From: Rhynchopus sp. YZ270_cl-10 | Lineage: Eukaryota > Euglenozoa > Diplonemea > Diplonemida > Diplonemidae | Assembly (NCBI GenBank): GCA_964035575.1 | Contig: OZ037881.1 | Coordinates: forward strand, 620,001-684,000 | Direction of reading: 5' to 3' | DNA length: 64,000 bases | In this document: positions 1 through 10,781 of the stretch, piece after piece | Numbering within the stretch: position 1 is the stretch's first letter | Layout: each line of letters starts with the position of its first letter | The notes under the pieces: model-generated | Seen by the model: the letters and a program-made list of their open reading frames with translations, nothing else | Database searches by the model: none | What the model was told of the DNA's origin: nothing | Position numbers and translations under genes: made by a program

Positions 1-977
1 CAGTTGAGGTTTGCGAGCTCCGCCATGTCTACAGAATCAAGCGAAAAATCCCAGATTGCGTAGTTCTCTTGAATGCGCGATGGTGTGCAAGACTTTGGGA
101 TCGTGCACACATCCCTTTGCAAATGCCACCGTAGCACTATCTGTGCCGCAGTACGCTGATGCTTCATCGCAATCCGCTGCACAACCTCATTATCCAAAAC
201 AGCAACAGGGTCGGAGTCCTTCCTAAAGCACGCCGGCCTGTCGTTCGACCCTAATGGAGAGAATGCCTGGACCACAATGCTCTGGTGCGCGCAGAAATCA
301 ACAAAGTCCTTTTGCTGGAAGTACGGATGAATCTCATTCTGTGTGATCGTCACCGGGTGCTTCCGCATCGCAGCCACACACTCTCTGACCTGCGCGGTGT
401 TGAAGTTCGACACACCTATTGTACGGATGAGACCCTTCTCCTTCATATCCTCCATCGCATGCAACGTTTCGATGTAGTGTGACTCTCTGTCAGACGACCA
501 GCGGCCTTCTTCATCAAGACAAAACATCCAGGTGCCTCCTTCCTTTTCCTCAGTGTAGGGCCCAAAGGAGCATCCACTCTTGCGGAAAGAAGGAAGCAAT
601 CCTTGTGGATGTGCAGGGCAAGCCATGGGCCAGTGGATGATGAAGGCATCGATGTAGTCTGTCTGCAGGTCGTCGAGCGTCTTCTGCAGGTCGATGAGGG
701 CGTGTTCTGGGCGGTGGTTGCCGTTCCACAGCTTCGCTTGAAGGAAGAGCTCCTGTCTTGTGATCTCGCCAGCGTCGATCAGCTCCTTGATGGCTGCGCC
801 AATGAGGTGCTCGTTGCCGTAGTCGTTCGCAGTGTCGATGAAGCGGTACCCACTGCGGATGGCTGCCTTCACAGCGTCGCCGGTGTTGTCACCCTTCCAC
901 GTCCCAAGCCCCATCCTTGGGTATTTGACACCATCCTTCAGAACAATATACTCAGCCTCAGGGAGCTGGAGGTTCAT
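1..977 (-). CDS. Aldo-keto reductase, 3' end beyond window
   Basis: NADPH-dependent aldo-keto reductase, probably a soluble enzyme reducing aldehydes or ketones to alcohols. The frame is open for 325 codons from the ATG at 975-977 and runs off the left edge without a stop, so the C-terminus is missing. The catalytic tetrad of the family is visible: Asp48 in FIDTAND, Tyr53 in DYGNE, Lys82 in AKLWN and His115 in IIHWP. Further family signatures are GVSNFN, QNEIHPY, the SPLGS loop and the cofactor motif IPKS, all in the usual order and spacing. No intron is needed over the visible part. The start is the first Met, a few residues before the first strand of the barrel, as usual for the family. CAG trinucleotides lie just upstream of the ATG. 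The substrate cannot be read from sequence. Confidence 0.9.
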   Translation of the reverse strand, partial: MNLQLPEAEYIVLKDGVKYPRMGLGTWKGDNTGDAVKAAIRSGYRFIDTANDYGNEHLIGAAIKELIDAGEITRQELFLQAKLWNGNHRPEHALIDLQKTLDDLQTDYIDAFIIHWPMACPAHPQGLLPSFRKSGCSFGPYTEEKEGGTWMFCLDEEGRWSSDRESHYIETLHAMEDMKEKGLIRTIGVSNFNTAQVRECVAAMRKHPVTITQNEIHPYFQQKDFVDFCAHQSIVVQAFSPLGSNDRPACFRKDSDPVAVLDNEVVQRIAMKHQRTAAQIVLRWHLQRDVCTIPKSCTPSRIQENYAIWDFSLDSVDMAELANLN

Positions 978-1357
978 TATACCTGGCTGTGGAAGATTGA
1001 TACAATGTGAAGTGAAAAAGCAAGAGTTCATATGCACCCTATACAACACCATAGAAAGTGAATGTGGCAACGTGCAGACACCTCAAGACAGCTGCTAGAC
1101 TATCGAACAATTGTGATCATGCGTCAGAGGAGGTTGTCTATGTGAAGGGATTCGGATAGACTTTCGGGGTACTTTAGCATTACAAAGGGTAAAAAATGAA
1201 GGTAGAAATGTGGTCTTTTTTTGAGAAATGGGGAAAAAAAAATAACACGCAAACCGGGATCATGTTTTTTGTTTCCGTTCTCGGGGGGTCAACTAAGGAA
1301 ATACATAGTTCACGTCTGGGTGCGACGTGAAGCTGCCTCAAAAAAAGAGTGAGTTGA

Positions 1358-1388
1358 CAGCGCAAACGCCTCTGGGACGCAGGCGCTG
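1358..1388 (+). repeat. Family-1 dispersed hairpin (GTGCAAACGCCTC type)
   Basis: A 31-nt unit closed by a perfect 6-bp stem, CAGCGC with GCGCTG, and containing the core AAACGCCTCTGGGACG. The motif GAGTTGA precedes it. Other copies with changed but still paired closing stems are at 6573, 7446, 29615, 29687, 40508, 40600 and 43410. Confidence 0.6.
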
Positions 1389-1834
1389 ACAAAAGAAAAT
1401 CATCCATATCAGGCTGCTACAGACACCTCAATGAGCAAAACCTAGTGATGCAAACACAAAGTGTACGTAACAAAAAAAAAAAGACGCAATATACGCAAGG
1501 AAGCCTTCTGCTTCCATGGCAAAAAGATCCCCCCTAAAAAGAACAAATATCGTGAAAATACAAGGCCCTCTCGTGACAGTGTATCAGAAGGGAAAGAACC
1601 CTGCTACAAAAATGGGCTAGCTGCTTCTCTTGTTAACTGTTGACAACGTTGCTCTCCCCTCTGAGGGGAGGGCAAATTACAAAAGCAAAAACTTGAAGGA
1701 TACAATGCACACACATCGTTACCACTATCGCTACCGTGCGGGAATATATGTTGGGAATTGAAACTTGGCCACCAGGCCTTCACATATGGGGCACATCGAT
1801 GCCCTATATGTCCTCATTATCTAATTTGGTTTTT

Positions 1835-1891
1835 GATAAATTATTGAAATGAGTGTAGTTTCCCTGCAAATCCTTCAGTTTTTTTTTTTTT
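1835..1891 (+). repeat. Family-3 Pol III-like hairpin repeat
   Basis: Begins GATAAATTATTGAAAT, continues with AGTGTAGTTT and TGCAAATCC, and ends in a long T run. It matches the copy at 58482 over the same blocks, with a shorter middle part. Confidence 0.45.
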
Positions 1892-1962
1892 GAAAATCGC
1901 AAAGACAAAGAGAGAAAACTTAAATGTGCCTCTCGTGTAACACTTCAAAAGAAAGGGGGAGA

Positions 1963-2022
1963 TATTGATACCGGAACCTTCCGACCGACCCACGTATGAT
2001 GTCAGCTCGGATGAAAGCACAA
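1963..2022 (+). repeat. Family-2 dispersed hairpin (GATGAAAGCAC type)
   Basis: One of three copies (also 25489 and 43471) sharing ATTGAT, a CACC- or AACC-like block, GACCCACG and the 3' end GGATGAAAGCAC. The core can fold as CCGAC...GTC..CTCGG. Changes between copies fall so that pairing is kept. Confidence 0.55.
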
Positions 2023-2283
2023 CGTACCCCGCGGTCAACAAAAGGAAACCTAATGACTGACCCTTACCGTAATGTGAACGGGGGTGTGGTACACCACCGC
2101 TTCGTGGACTCCAAATAAAAAAGACAGAACACCTTCCCACACACCAAATGCAAGAACAGGAAAGGAAAGAACACTTTTTGAAAGATGTAAATTAACCTCA
2201 TCTCTTACGCCTCCGACGACCCCTCACAGCACACCACCCACATGCCACCTACTCCCTCCCTCCCCCTCCCCCGCCCCACCCCT

Positions 2284-3828
2284 TTAACAGGCAGTCGGCT
2301 CTTCTTCTGAGAGGATGTCTATATCTTGAAGGTTTCCTTCTTCGTTGATGGCGTTGAGACTGCTCATCGAACTTGCAGACTCGAGCGTGGCATGCCTTGT
2401 CATGCCTCGTCTCAGCTCCTCTAGTGTATCCGGCGGCTCTGCACCTTGCGTTTCCGGCAGTGACAAGCAGAGCACCGCACAAATAGCTGACAACGTTCCA
2501 AACCCTGCTAGGGCACCTGTTGTGCTTGCCTTTGCGACATACGCTGCGATCAACGCACCTACCCTAGCCACAGCTGTGCACGCACCCATCCCCGACACTC
2601 TGATATCCGTTGGAAATAAATCCGCTGCCCAAATGTACACAACAGAGAACGCAGAGGTGATTGCAAACTTCCCTGCAAAGGCAAAGAGCTTTGCCAGCAC
2701 ATCCATCCCCATTGCTCGGAGAAGCGGGAACAGAGCACAGCACACTGCGGCTACTACGAAGGAACCTACCCCGGTCCGTTTGCGGCCGAGGTATTTGTAC
2801 TCGACAGCCCAGCCCTGGAGGATGTAGGTAGGAAGTTCTACTGCAGCGATGACAGCGGCGTTCATGTACAGATCGCCTCCCAGGTCGCCTGCTGCAAAGT
2901 TGAGGCCATAGTAAGTAAGCGCCACGGTGAACCATGAGATCAGCATGACCAACGTCCTCCGTCTAATCTCCGGAAACGAAAACAGCTCGCGAAACGCCAC
3001 CGCCTCCACCGGGGGCCTCCCCGCCTCCTGCGGGCTCTCCTCACCTCCCTCACCACTATATGCTACACCGTTCACCTTCGCAATCTTCTTATAAATCTCA
3101 ATGGCACGGTCATCTTCTCCACTGCTTGCAAGCCATCTAGTACTTTCATGCAAAAAGGGGTAAAATAAGAGCAGAGGCAGCGAAAAACACGAAATCAACC
3201 TGCAAAAATCTTTCCAATCAGGCAACAAATACGCCAAAGGCACTAAAAAGACGCAACCTACTGCGAACGCACCTAGCACCGCACTTCCTACATAGCACGC
3301 ATGCTTAGAATGAATCATCTCAACACCAAGAACATAAGACGTTAAAGTAAGTCCTCCTACGTTGAAACCACGCAGCGCAGAGAAGCCGTAGTACATTTCA
3401 AGCGATTTTGTGAACGTTCCTGCAAAGTAGACGGCAGATCCAACAATGAGCAGAACAAAGGACAGCCGACAACGTCCTATTTTGTCCGACAGACGTCCAC
3501 ATATGAGTCCACCAAAGAACCACCCAAAAAAGAACGTTGAAGGCACCGTAGGCCCAGCCCAACCTGGTGGATCACATCCTTTGAATTCAATTGGAAGGGA
3601 AAACGCTCGGGTTGTGTTCAAACACCAATCCCCACCAGGGTTTGTGCATGGTTCTGTGCAGACGTCTTCGCCGCAGGGGCATTCTCCGATGGGTTCGATG
3701 GTGATGAAGAAATTGCCCATGACATGCATTCCGCAGAGTAGGGAACACAGTGAACACCAAACAGTGAGCATGATCTGGTACCGTCCAAACCCGCCAACAT
3801 CATCGAGGATGTGATCTGCATCACGCAT
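2284..3828 (-). CDS. SLC22-like major facilitator transporter (paralogue 1)
   Basis: A 514-aa, 12-TM membrane protein of the MFS sugar/organic-ion group, most like SLC22 organic cation and carnitine carriers. Evidence: the loop motif GRLSDKIGRCR after TM2, a large Cys-rich extracellular loop between TM1 and TM2, and the ESTRWL motif followed by an amphipathic stretch (AIEIYKKIAKVNG) in the central cytosolic loop. PET follows the last TM segment. I start at the Met of MRDADHILDD (3826-3828), not at the Met 23 codons upstream, because the paralogue at 7712-9226 starts its similarity at the same Met. The preferred ATG lies 8 nt after a C-rich tract ending in AG, which could be a splice acceptor. 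Substrate unknown; a plasma-membrane location is inferred. Confidence 0.88.
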   Translation of the reverse strand: MRDADHILDDVGGFGRYQIMLTVWCSLCSLLCGMHVMGNFFITIEPIGECPCGEDVCTEPCTNPGGDWCLNTTRAFSLPIEFKGCDPPGWAGPTVPSTFFFGWFFGGLICGRLSDKIGRCRLSFVLLIVGSAVYFAGTFTKSLEMYYGFSALRGFNVGGLTLTSYVLGVEMIHSKHACYVGSAVLGAFAVGCVFLVPLAYLLPDWKDFCRLISCFSLPLLLFYPFLHESTRWLASSGEDDRAIEIYKKIAKVNGVAYSGEGGEESPQEAGRPPVEAVAFRELFSFPEIRRRTLVMLISWFTVALTYYGLNFAAGDLGGDLYMNAAVIAAVELPTYILQGWAVEYKYLGRKRTGVGSFVVAAVCCALFPLLRAMGMDVLAKLFAFAGKFAITSAFSVVYIWAADLFPTDIRVSGMGACTAVARVGALIAAYVAKASTTGALAGFGTLSAICAVLCLSLPETQGAEPPDTLEELRRGMTRHATLESASSMSSLNAINEEGNLQDIDILSEEEPTAC

Positions 3829-3835
3829 TTGGTGG

Positions 3836-3848
3836 CTGGGGGGGTGAG
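3836..3848 (-). promoter_or_regulatory. Possible polypyrimidine tract plus AG before transporter start
   Basis: On the minus strand a run of seven C ends in AG 8 nt before the ATG at 3828. It looks like a 3' splice site, for cis- or trans-splicing, but only mRNA 5' ends could show this. Less clear CAG trinucleotides lie within 12 nt of the starts at 977, 18394, 35132 and 42800. Confidence 0.25.
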
Positions 3849-4577
3849 GTGTCTTTTTTTCCTGAAGGAATTTGAGTGATATGTAAAAATGTGACACAAT
3901 CGTGAAGGTGAAATAAACGTTCTGTATACGTGGAGTGGCGTACAGTGGAGCATATAGAGTAACTCTGGTAGAAGTACCGAGGAAGAAAGGTTCTATGACA
4001 TCGGAATTTTAAAAGGGTGAAAGAGGAAGGTATTGGTAAAAATGCGTGGGGGTTTTTCCTTTTGTTGTGTCGACAAATTGCTTAAGTCCGTACTGAGGTC
4101 GGCAACCCTTGGTCTTCTTCTTCACTGTCGTATTCGACAATGATCCAAAGGGTTGGTTCTCGACTACTCAATAGTGTGTATCGTCTGAGAGACACACTGA
4201 CTCCGTGGGTTATCGAAAAGGGGAGAAAACTTTAAAGAAAAGTTGTTTATATTACGATGAACCTAGGCCTCTCGTGCTTAGTCATCTTGAAAAGAAAATG
4301 AGACTTGAAAAGAAGGATGTGCCCTCTGACGCCGCAGGGCACCGGTTCTCTGTGAGTTAGGACAAAAAAAAAAATCGAAACCCCACTTTCAGAGAGGATG
4401 TCGCATCGCACAAAAAGAAAATATCCGAGAAGAGAAGTAAATATAAAGCTGTAAACTGTGTCTACATTGACACAAAAGAGAAGAGAATTGGAGACGGAAA
4501 AGAGACTTCAGTTCCCTGGGAGGCTCTTCGTGCTCCTACTGCAGACGGCTCTGCAGGTCCGGGAACGCCGCTGGTAG
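3849..4577. other. Intergenic spacer, nothing recognised
   Basis: AT-rich sequence between the transporter start and the stop of the coiled-coil gene. I see no ORF with gene-like content, repeat or RNA gene in it. Confidence 0.5.
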
Positions 4578-4991
4578 TCAGCCAAAGACGCCTTCGCGGT
4601 GGACGCGGGCGTCGATCTGCTCCTGCAGCGCAACGATGCTTGTCTGTGCCTGCTTGTTCGCCTCCATAATATTTGTGATAATATTTGTGATTTGTGTGCC
4701 TGCAATAAGTGTAGCGCACTCATCAGCCTTTGTGTTCAGATCGTCCATCAGGCGTGTGAAGGCGGCGTTGCTCTTGTGCAGGTGGCGATATGCCTTCGCA
4801 AGTGTCTCGTTGAGTTGTACCAACGCAGAGGCGCCGTCGCCTTCTGCCTTGGACAGCGCATCCTGCGCGTCGGCTAGCGTGCCCTCGGCCTCCTCTGTAC
4901 GCTGCTGCATTCCCTTCAGCGCATCCACCACTGAGCACACAGCACGTTCCATGCAGGCCAACTTGTCTGTTGCCTCATCGTTCCCCGACAT
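4578..4991 (-). CDS. Small coiled-coil protein, function unknown
   Basis: A 137-aa ORF with coding-like composition, no signal peptide and no membrane segment. Nearly all of it is predicted helical: Ala, Leu, Glu and Gln are spread in heptad-like fashion from about residue 10 to 125 (for example EEAEGTLADAQDALSKAE and LMDDLNTKADECATLI). Size and helix content recall subunits of small lysosome-positioning or BLOC-type complexes, but no signature such as a KxDL motif is present, so I give no function. The ORF stands alone between two transporter genes. The last residues (DARVHREGVFG) are not helical, and an unseen 3' exon is possible. Confidence 0.6.
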   Translation of the reverse strand: MSGNDEATDKLACMERAVCSVVDALKGMQQRTEEAEGTLADAQDALSKAEGDGASALVQLNETLAKAYRHLHKSNAAFTRLMDDLNTKADECATLIAGTQITNIITNIMEANKQAQTSIVALQEQIDARVHREGVFG

Positions 4992-6572
4992 AGGTGCTGG
5001 TGTAATAGGGAGATAAAATCTGTTTGTTTGTAATTGAGGGGGTATCAGTGTTGTTTAGTCCCCCATCTCAGGTTTAAAAAAAAGGGGGAAAGTTCACATT
5101 GGACGGTTTTCAGGGGTGACATCGTCAGAGTAACAAAATGTGCTGAGTTCTCCGCGTTGTCCGAGACCTTGTTCGTCGGTCTCATCATCATCACAAAGCT
5201 AAGAAACAGAAGGTGACGTGCAAAATAAAGAACACGCTGATGACAACAAAGCGAACCATACAGGTTTGGTACAAGGCTATATGGGATGGGAGGAAGTCCT
5301 CACAGCATCACCCAAAAAATGGTTCATTCGTTGGTTCCTTTAGGACATTTACAGACAGTACAACCCTATCCCTATCCCCTCAGGGATTACACATTTTTTG
5401 CAACTCCAGTCTGACACATTTTTCTCCATTCGTTCTACATTCGGCAACGAAGGAGTCTCTCTAAGGGGTATTGACACTCACAAAGGGAAATTAAACCTGC
5501 AGAGAAAGGAGAAAGAGAAGGCGTATGTTCCCAAGCCCCTTCCCTTTAGGAAACTATTATTTTTAAATTTAGCAGAAGCGGATCCCAAAGGGGACGCTCT
5601 GACACAACTATAAAAGAAAAATAGAGATTAGCACACATACACAGCGTGCTTATTGTTGGGCTGTTGGGGCGGGGGTGGTATCGTTCGGTCTCTGGTTGGA
5701 GGGCGAAGCAAAGACACGGTGCGCCCTGCAACTAAGACTATTTTTTCTTTCAAAAATATTGTACGCAAAGTAACGTCTTGACAGACGCATACTATAACCA
5801 GTTGTGGAGAAAGGTAACTATGTGTTCCTCAGAATTTTGGCGTGAAAAGGAAGGGAAGAAAAAAGAGGTATTGGGTTGGTTGTGTATTGAAAATTTGCAA
5901 GTGAAAAACGTCATTGGACACTGGTGACTGTTTTGCACCGGTTCTCTGCAAAAGAGAACTTGAAAAAAGTGCAACTGTCTCACAAACAAAATGATTGGAG
6001 AATAGTATAGTTGACTCTGTAGCCACATCGTGTGCAATCTTACAACCGACGCGTTAGAACACGCGTTAGTGCACTCTTTTTATATGGGAATCGAGTCAAA
6101 GGGCAGGGGGATGATTGTAGTCGGAAAACTGTAAACAGGCAGATAAAAATATGGCCACTTTTTTTTCTTAAAAAAGCTGGCCATATTCTTAAAAACACAC
6201 AAGACATACTAGAATACTGGCCCGTTTTTTGTCCTGATGAGAAGAAACGATTGTGAGCTCGATCCCCTAAGGGGGGTGAGCTCAAGGGGAAAACGTGCAA
6301 GACTAAACACTTCGGAAGGTGCCAAAGCTTCTTACATCATCTTTTTCTTTGAGCACAATCGGAATTCAACTAAACCCGCAAAAAAAAACGAAAACGTTGG
6401 CACATGAGTACTATTGTACCTCACGCTGCAATACATTTGACAATAAAACAAAATTGTTTTTAATTGCCGTCTTTTTATCAACAAACCTGTTCTGCCAAAC
6501 AAACCCTCTTATCGAGAGTTAACCAGCTTCGCAATACCATTAATGCCACTGAGACAAAATGCAAGTTGTAAA

Positions 6573-6600
6573 GTGCACACGCCTCTGTGGACGCACGCAC
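6573..6600 (+). repeat. Family-1 dispersed hairpin
   Basis: GTGC...GCAC closing stem around a core with CGCCTCTGTGGACG. It is preceded by AAGTTGTAAA, matching the AAGTTGA lead-in of other copies. Confidence 0.55.
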
Positions 6601-6904
6601 AGGAGCCTCCGTGGGGGTAATCGGACTGCGGAGGGCGGGGGGGGGGCACTTCTTGGCACAAAAGAGAGATGCTGTCAGACAAAACAAAACACAAAACACA
6701 AAAGAAACTTGGTGTGGTGAATGGGGGAGGGCGCAAAAAGTGCGAATCACCCCCCTTCAGCCACACCAGAAACCCCTTTTTTTGTAAAGAACCTCTCATG
6801 ATTAGCCACCTTAGAATAAAATACTGAGTACTTTATGCAGAGTGATAAAGTGATACTATGTGAGGAAGAGTGCTACTATTATGTAGCTTTTTTTTTTTTT
6901 TTTT

Positions 6905-6962
6905 GAAAACTTGGTTGTATTAGTGTAGCCACCCTAGAGTGTGCTCCACTATTTTTTTTTTT
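6905..6962 (+). repeat. Family-3 Pol III-like hairpin repeat
   Basis: Starts after a long T run, has GGTTGTATTAGTGTAGCC, a short variable middle, GCTCCACTA and a terminal run of T. AGTG pairs with CACT to close the hairpin. A partial family-1 unit (GTGCAAACACCTC) follows directly. Confidence 0.5.
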
Positions 6963-7445
6963 GTGCAAACACCTCAAGGAAAACAGAGGTTTTCATTCTT
7001 TAAAAATCCCTTTAAAAACACCCAAGCGTGTCGTCAATCTATTCAGAGATGAAGGAGGAAAAAAAAAATGAAAGATGAGAAAAATGTGTCTCTCGTCCAT
7101 GAGAGAAAGAGAAACTGAAAGTATAAAACACCACACGGCCACCCTCCGGAACTGATAAGATACTGTTGGAACAAAACAAAGATGAATTCACACATTTCAA
7201 GTCAAATAGCACAAATTCGATAAAAGCCGAACCATGATGAACGCAATATGGCAAAATATTGCAACATATTCATTCAATAAACTGAAAGGATAGGTAGGTG
7301 GCAAAAAACACGGGGTTTAGAGCTGCTGACACCTTATCGACCAGCGGATGAGGAGTACTTAAAACAAGGTGAGGTCAACAACGTGCAGGCACCTTGGATG
7401 CAGCCATGTATTAAAGCTTTCTTCAAAAAGAAAACTAAAGTACGT

Positions 7446-7477
7446 GGTGCAAACGCCTCAGGGGCAGGCTCTTGACA
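7446..7477 (+). repeat. Family-1 dispersed hairpin
   Basis: GGTGCAAACGCCTC with an internal GCC-TCAG-GGGC stem, closed weakly by GTG and CAC. A related fragment (ACGTGCAGGCACC) lies at 7381-7393. Confidence 0.5.
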
Positions 7478-7711
7478 CACCCTGGTGAAAAACAAAAGTT
7501 GAAATATGAATGCCTCTCGGCGCACACACATTTCAACAAAACAAAGAGAAAATGTTGATAAGATGCACCCCCCTTACGTCATTACTAACTCTAAAAAACG
7601 AAAACCTTGAGAAATACCTATATCTCCTAAACACCTCTTTGCATCACACCCGCTCCAGGGCAGATCCTCAAACACTTCTTTTTGCATCAATTTTGCTTTT
7701 TTTTTTTTTTT

Positions 7712-9226
7712 TCAAAGACTCTTGAGAAAAGGCTTCCTCTCATCTGCAGAGGATTCCACTGCGTAGCGCTTCCCGTTGGGCTCTTGGATTTCTCCGTTCT
7801 CTCTGCACTCAAACTCTTGCCTCAGCTCCTCAAGCAGCTGCGGGGGTTCTTTGCCTCTCGTCTCCGGGAGCCTTGTCGACACTATTGCCCCAAGGATTGC
7901 AAGGACAGCGTAGATCCCGAGAACCCAGTTCACGCCAATGTACTTTACCGCAAAGGGAGAGATGAGGGCGCCACCTCTCGCTAGGCCGTCAGCTGCGCCG
8001 ATGGCGGAGACGCGAAGGTCGGTGGGGAACAGCTCGGCACCCCAGATGTACTGCAAAGAGAACGCCGTGGTGATGCCGCATTTGCCGACAAAGCTCATAA
8101 CCCTGCCTACAATGGTGAGGCCAATGCCATCAAAGAAGGGGAACAGTGCGCACGCTATGGCTCCCAAGCAGAAGGCATAGATGCATGTCCTTTTCCGCCC
8201 AAAATACTCAGATTCAACCAAAAATGGTTGCAAAAAATAGCACGGCACCTCAACCACAGATATCACCAATGAATTGACGTACACATTACCCCCGAGATCG
8301 CCTGCCGCATAGTTCAATCCGTAGTACGTTGTGGAGCAGACAAACCAGGAGTAGAACGCGATGAGGGTACGCTTCCTGATTTCCATGAACGAGAACAGAT
8401 CGAAGAACCCAAGCTCCTCCACGGGGGCACTCTCACCTTCGACACAGTCGCCCATATCCAACGACGGATCGTACGTCGTTCCGTTCACCTTTGCTATATA
8501 AGCATACACATCCCTCGCCTCCGCAAATCGTTTATTCGCCGCAAGCCACCTCGGCGACTCATTCACAACAAGATAGAACAGCAACAGCGGTGACCCCATA
8601 ATCGCCACAGTATACTGAAAATTCCGCCACTCCGGCACCAAATACGCGACCAATGACAGCGACGAACACCCTGTTGCATAAATCCCCAAGATAAACACCC
8701 CAGACCGGGCCTGGTATTTTGACGGAATCCCTTCCATCCCGGAGATATACGAAATCATGCTGACACCTCCTATCGCCATCCCATGAATGACGTTCAACGA
8801 ATAGTACATATACAACGAGGTGCTAAGGGAGAGAATCGGTAGAATACCGCAGGCAACTATAGCAAGAAACAGCGAGGTGCGGTAACGCCCGTATAGGTCT
8901 GTCATTCTGCCAAAGATGATCGCCCCGAGGAACCATCCCAGGAAAAACGAACATCCTACTAAAGGGCCTTTCCACGATGCAGGGTCGCAGCCATCAAAGT
9001 GCATCAAAATCGTTTCCGCGCGTGTGGTAGAGCGGCACCAAGCATCAGGGCCAGATTCGATGCAATCGGGGCCGTCGCATTTGCCTTCGGGGTCAAGTGT
9101 GATGTAAAAAGCTACCATAGCGCGCATCGCAGTCACCACAGAGCCGAACCCACCCCATCCCACTACCAGGTATTGATACCGCCCGAAGCCACCTATACTG
9201 TTGAGGATTTCGTCGGCATCGCGCAT
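7712..9226 (-). CDS. SLC22-like major facilitator transporter (paralogue 2)
   Basis: A 504-aa, 12-TM MFS carrier, clearly paralogous to the protein at 2284-3828 and with the same start block (MRDADEILNSIGGFGRYQ). Family features are the post-TM2 loop GRMTDLYGRYRTS, the ESPRWLA motif, the amphipathic AEARDVYAYIAKVNG segment and LPETRGKEPP after TM12. A Cys-rich first extracellular loop is present, as in paralogue 1. The upstream Met 29 codons earlier would add a proline run encoded by a GGT/CCA microsatellite (9237-9260), which I read as 5' UTR. The two paralogues share exon structure (none) and strand, but the 3.9 kb between them shows no other duplicated sequence. Substrate not determinable. 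Confidence 0.88.
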   Translation of the reverse strand: MRDADEILNSIGGFGRYQYLVVGWGGFGSVVTAMRAMVAFYITLDPEGKCDGPDCIESGPDAWCRSTTRAETILMHFDGCDPASWKGPLVGCSFFLGWFLGAIIFGRMTDLYGRYRTSLFLAIVACGILPILSLSTSLYMYYSLNVIHGMAIGGVSMISYISGMEGIPSKYQARSGVFILGIYATGCSSLSLVAYLVPEWRNFQYTVAIMGSPLLLFYLVVNESPRWLAANKRFAEARDVYAYIAKVNGTTYDPSLDMGDCVEGESAPVEELGFFDLFSFMEIRKRTLIAFYSWFVCSTTYYGLNYAAGDLGGNVYVNSLVISVVEVPCYFLQPFLVESEYFGRKRTCIYAFCLGAIACALFPFFDGIGLTIVGRVMSFVGKCGITTAFSLQYIWGAELFPTDLRVSAIGAADGLARGGALISPFAVKYIGVNWVLGIYAVLAILGAIVSTRLPETRGKEPPQLLEELRQEFECRENGEIQEPNGKRYAVESSADERKPFLKSL

Positions 9227-10781
9227 AGTGTGGAGGGGTGGTGGTGGTGGTGGTGGTGGGGGTGCCTCCTGTGCGGTGTTTGTTGAGGGGGAAAGTTCTA
9301 GATTAAGTGTCAATCAAAAGACGGTACAATGACCGAGGTTGGTAGGTCAACACCCATCGCAGGAGAACGCTCGAGCAGGACAGAGAAGAGGAAGAGAGGA
9401 GGGTGGAAAAAGCGGTGTGACGAAATGGAAAGATGTGTCAGGTGTGAGAAGCAAGTCAGAGACAAAGTGGATTGGTTTGGCACAGAACTAGCTCAGAGGG
9501 GACAAGTCGACCTCTCCCCTCGCAATGGTGGATCAATGGGGGTGTGCGTAAAACTCTTGTGCATAATTACAATGCAAGTGGAATATGAAGAAAGGTGAGA
9601 TGGAAATGTGTCATAAAAAAAGAAAGCTTTCTTTTTTGTTGTTGTATCTGTTCCATCCGAAGATGTCCTTGCTTGCTTGCGAGCAATGTTATCGCAAGCA
9701 ACAAAACATGGAAGAAAAACGAGGGTGGGATAAATAAGAACCTGCCCTGTGTTAAAGCGAGCGAGCGAGCCATCCAGGACTGCGTGGGTGTGTGACCTGC
9801 TGTTGTTTCTGTTGCAAGACACACAGCCACTCTATTTTCCTGTGGGAACACCCACTGCTTTTCACACAGGTCGAAGGTCAGGGTGTGTGAAGGGAAAAGA
9901 ATTGAAACCGACAGGAGGTGGTGGTGACTCTGTGCATTCGAAGACACACAGACACCTCTCTCCAACGGATAGACAACGTGGTGGCATATAGAACGGGCCA
10001 AAGTAAACAAGAAAACGGTGTCTTTGAAACAAACCAACTACACCAAGCCAAACAGAACTGTTTGGAAAAAAAGGCGTGCGTGCGGGTGCATACTTCGTTG
10101 CAAACAGAAAGGTTCTGTGAGATAGTGTATCTATGAAGCTCTTGGTGAAGGAGCCGTTATCTCTCAGCCTTCCTGTTCCCATCCCAAATAGCAAACGCAG
10201 AACAGGTTGGGGCAGGTGACAATCAACGTCACCTTGAAGACAAAGGTGTGGGAAAAGGGAGAAAGGGAGGACAGACAAAGCCGTCAAGTTTTAATTGTGG
10301 TGATTCCTGAATTGTACTATTCCTGTCCAACAACGTCACAAACACAGCTGGCGAGACAAGCTGAGAAAGGTCAGTGGATGAACTAAACAAAAGCGAGAAA
10401 GGTTGTCAGATGAATGGGCCTCACGGGCACATGACACATACCTCTTTCGAAAGCAGCCATGCGCAACAAGGCAAAGCTGTGTGCGTTGTGTCCTTCCTCA
10501 CCTGGCACATAGAACCAACGAGGTGCCTGAGGAAGGCACACAACAGCAAACAAAACAGAATTAAAAAGCAGGTGGAATGTGGAAATTCGAAATTCGAAAA
10601 AGCAGTTGTGCTGCAGGTGGAAGACCGACACCAAAATGATATCGAAAAACAGGCAATGCTAATGGGAAGCCCATCTCCTGCAGCGCAAAGGGAAAGTGGG
10701 ATATCAAATATGAAATAACAATTTGTGTTTGTTGGGATCGGAGGCCACAGAAGCCGCCATTCGCAGATAGTATATGGCACG
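9227..10781. other. Intergenic region with one module E copy
   Basis: No gene recognised; the ORFs here do not resemble any family. A solitary copy of the 69-bp module E is at 9492-9560. The right part runs into the large palindrome at 10782. Confidence 0.55.
9492..9560 (+). repeat. Solitary module E of the composite repeat
   Basis: A 69-bp unit starting CTCAGAGGGGACAAG and ending GCGTAAAACTCTTGT. The same unit closes module C and module D at six further places (about 19719, 20103, 23388, 28516, 28922, 35727). GAGGGG and CCCCTC can pair as a short stem. Its presence alone, far from the other modules, shows that it spreads or persists on its own. Confidence 0.7.

Larger units (their letters stand above)
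978..2283. other. AT-rich intergenic spacer with short hairpin repeats
   Basis: No gene is seen. The spacer has long A/T runs and three dispersed short repeats described separately: a family-1 hairpin at 1358-1388, a family-3 element at 1835-1891 and a family-2 element at 1963-2022. A C-rich stretch lies just downstream of the transporter stop codon (2240-2283). Confidence 0.6.
4992..7711. other. Long AT-rich intergenic region with dispersed hairpins
   Basis: 2.7 kb without a recognisable gene; the ORFs present are short and low in complexity. It contains family-1 hairpins at 6573-6600 and 7446-7477, a truncated one at about 6964-6990 and a family-3 element at 6905-6962. A T-rich stretch (7699-7712) abuts the stop codon of the next transporter. 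Confidence 0.6.

Noticed and set aside
6905-6962. Family-3 as spliced-leader RNA genes
   Set aside because: No conserved leader followed by a GT donor and Sm-like site; the copies differ in the part that would be the exon.
9567-10287. Overlapping ORFs of 140-156 codons
   Set aside because: Phe/Ser/Cys-rich frames in non-coding DNA without conserved motifs.
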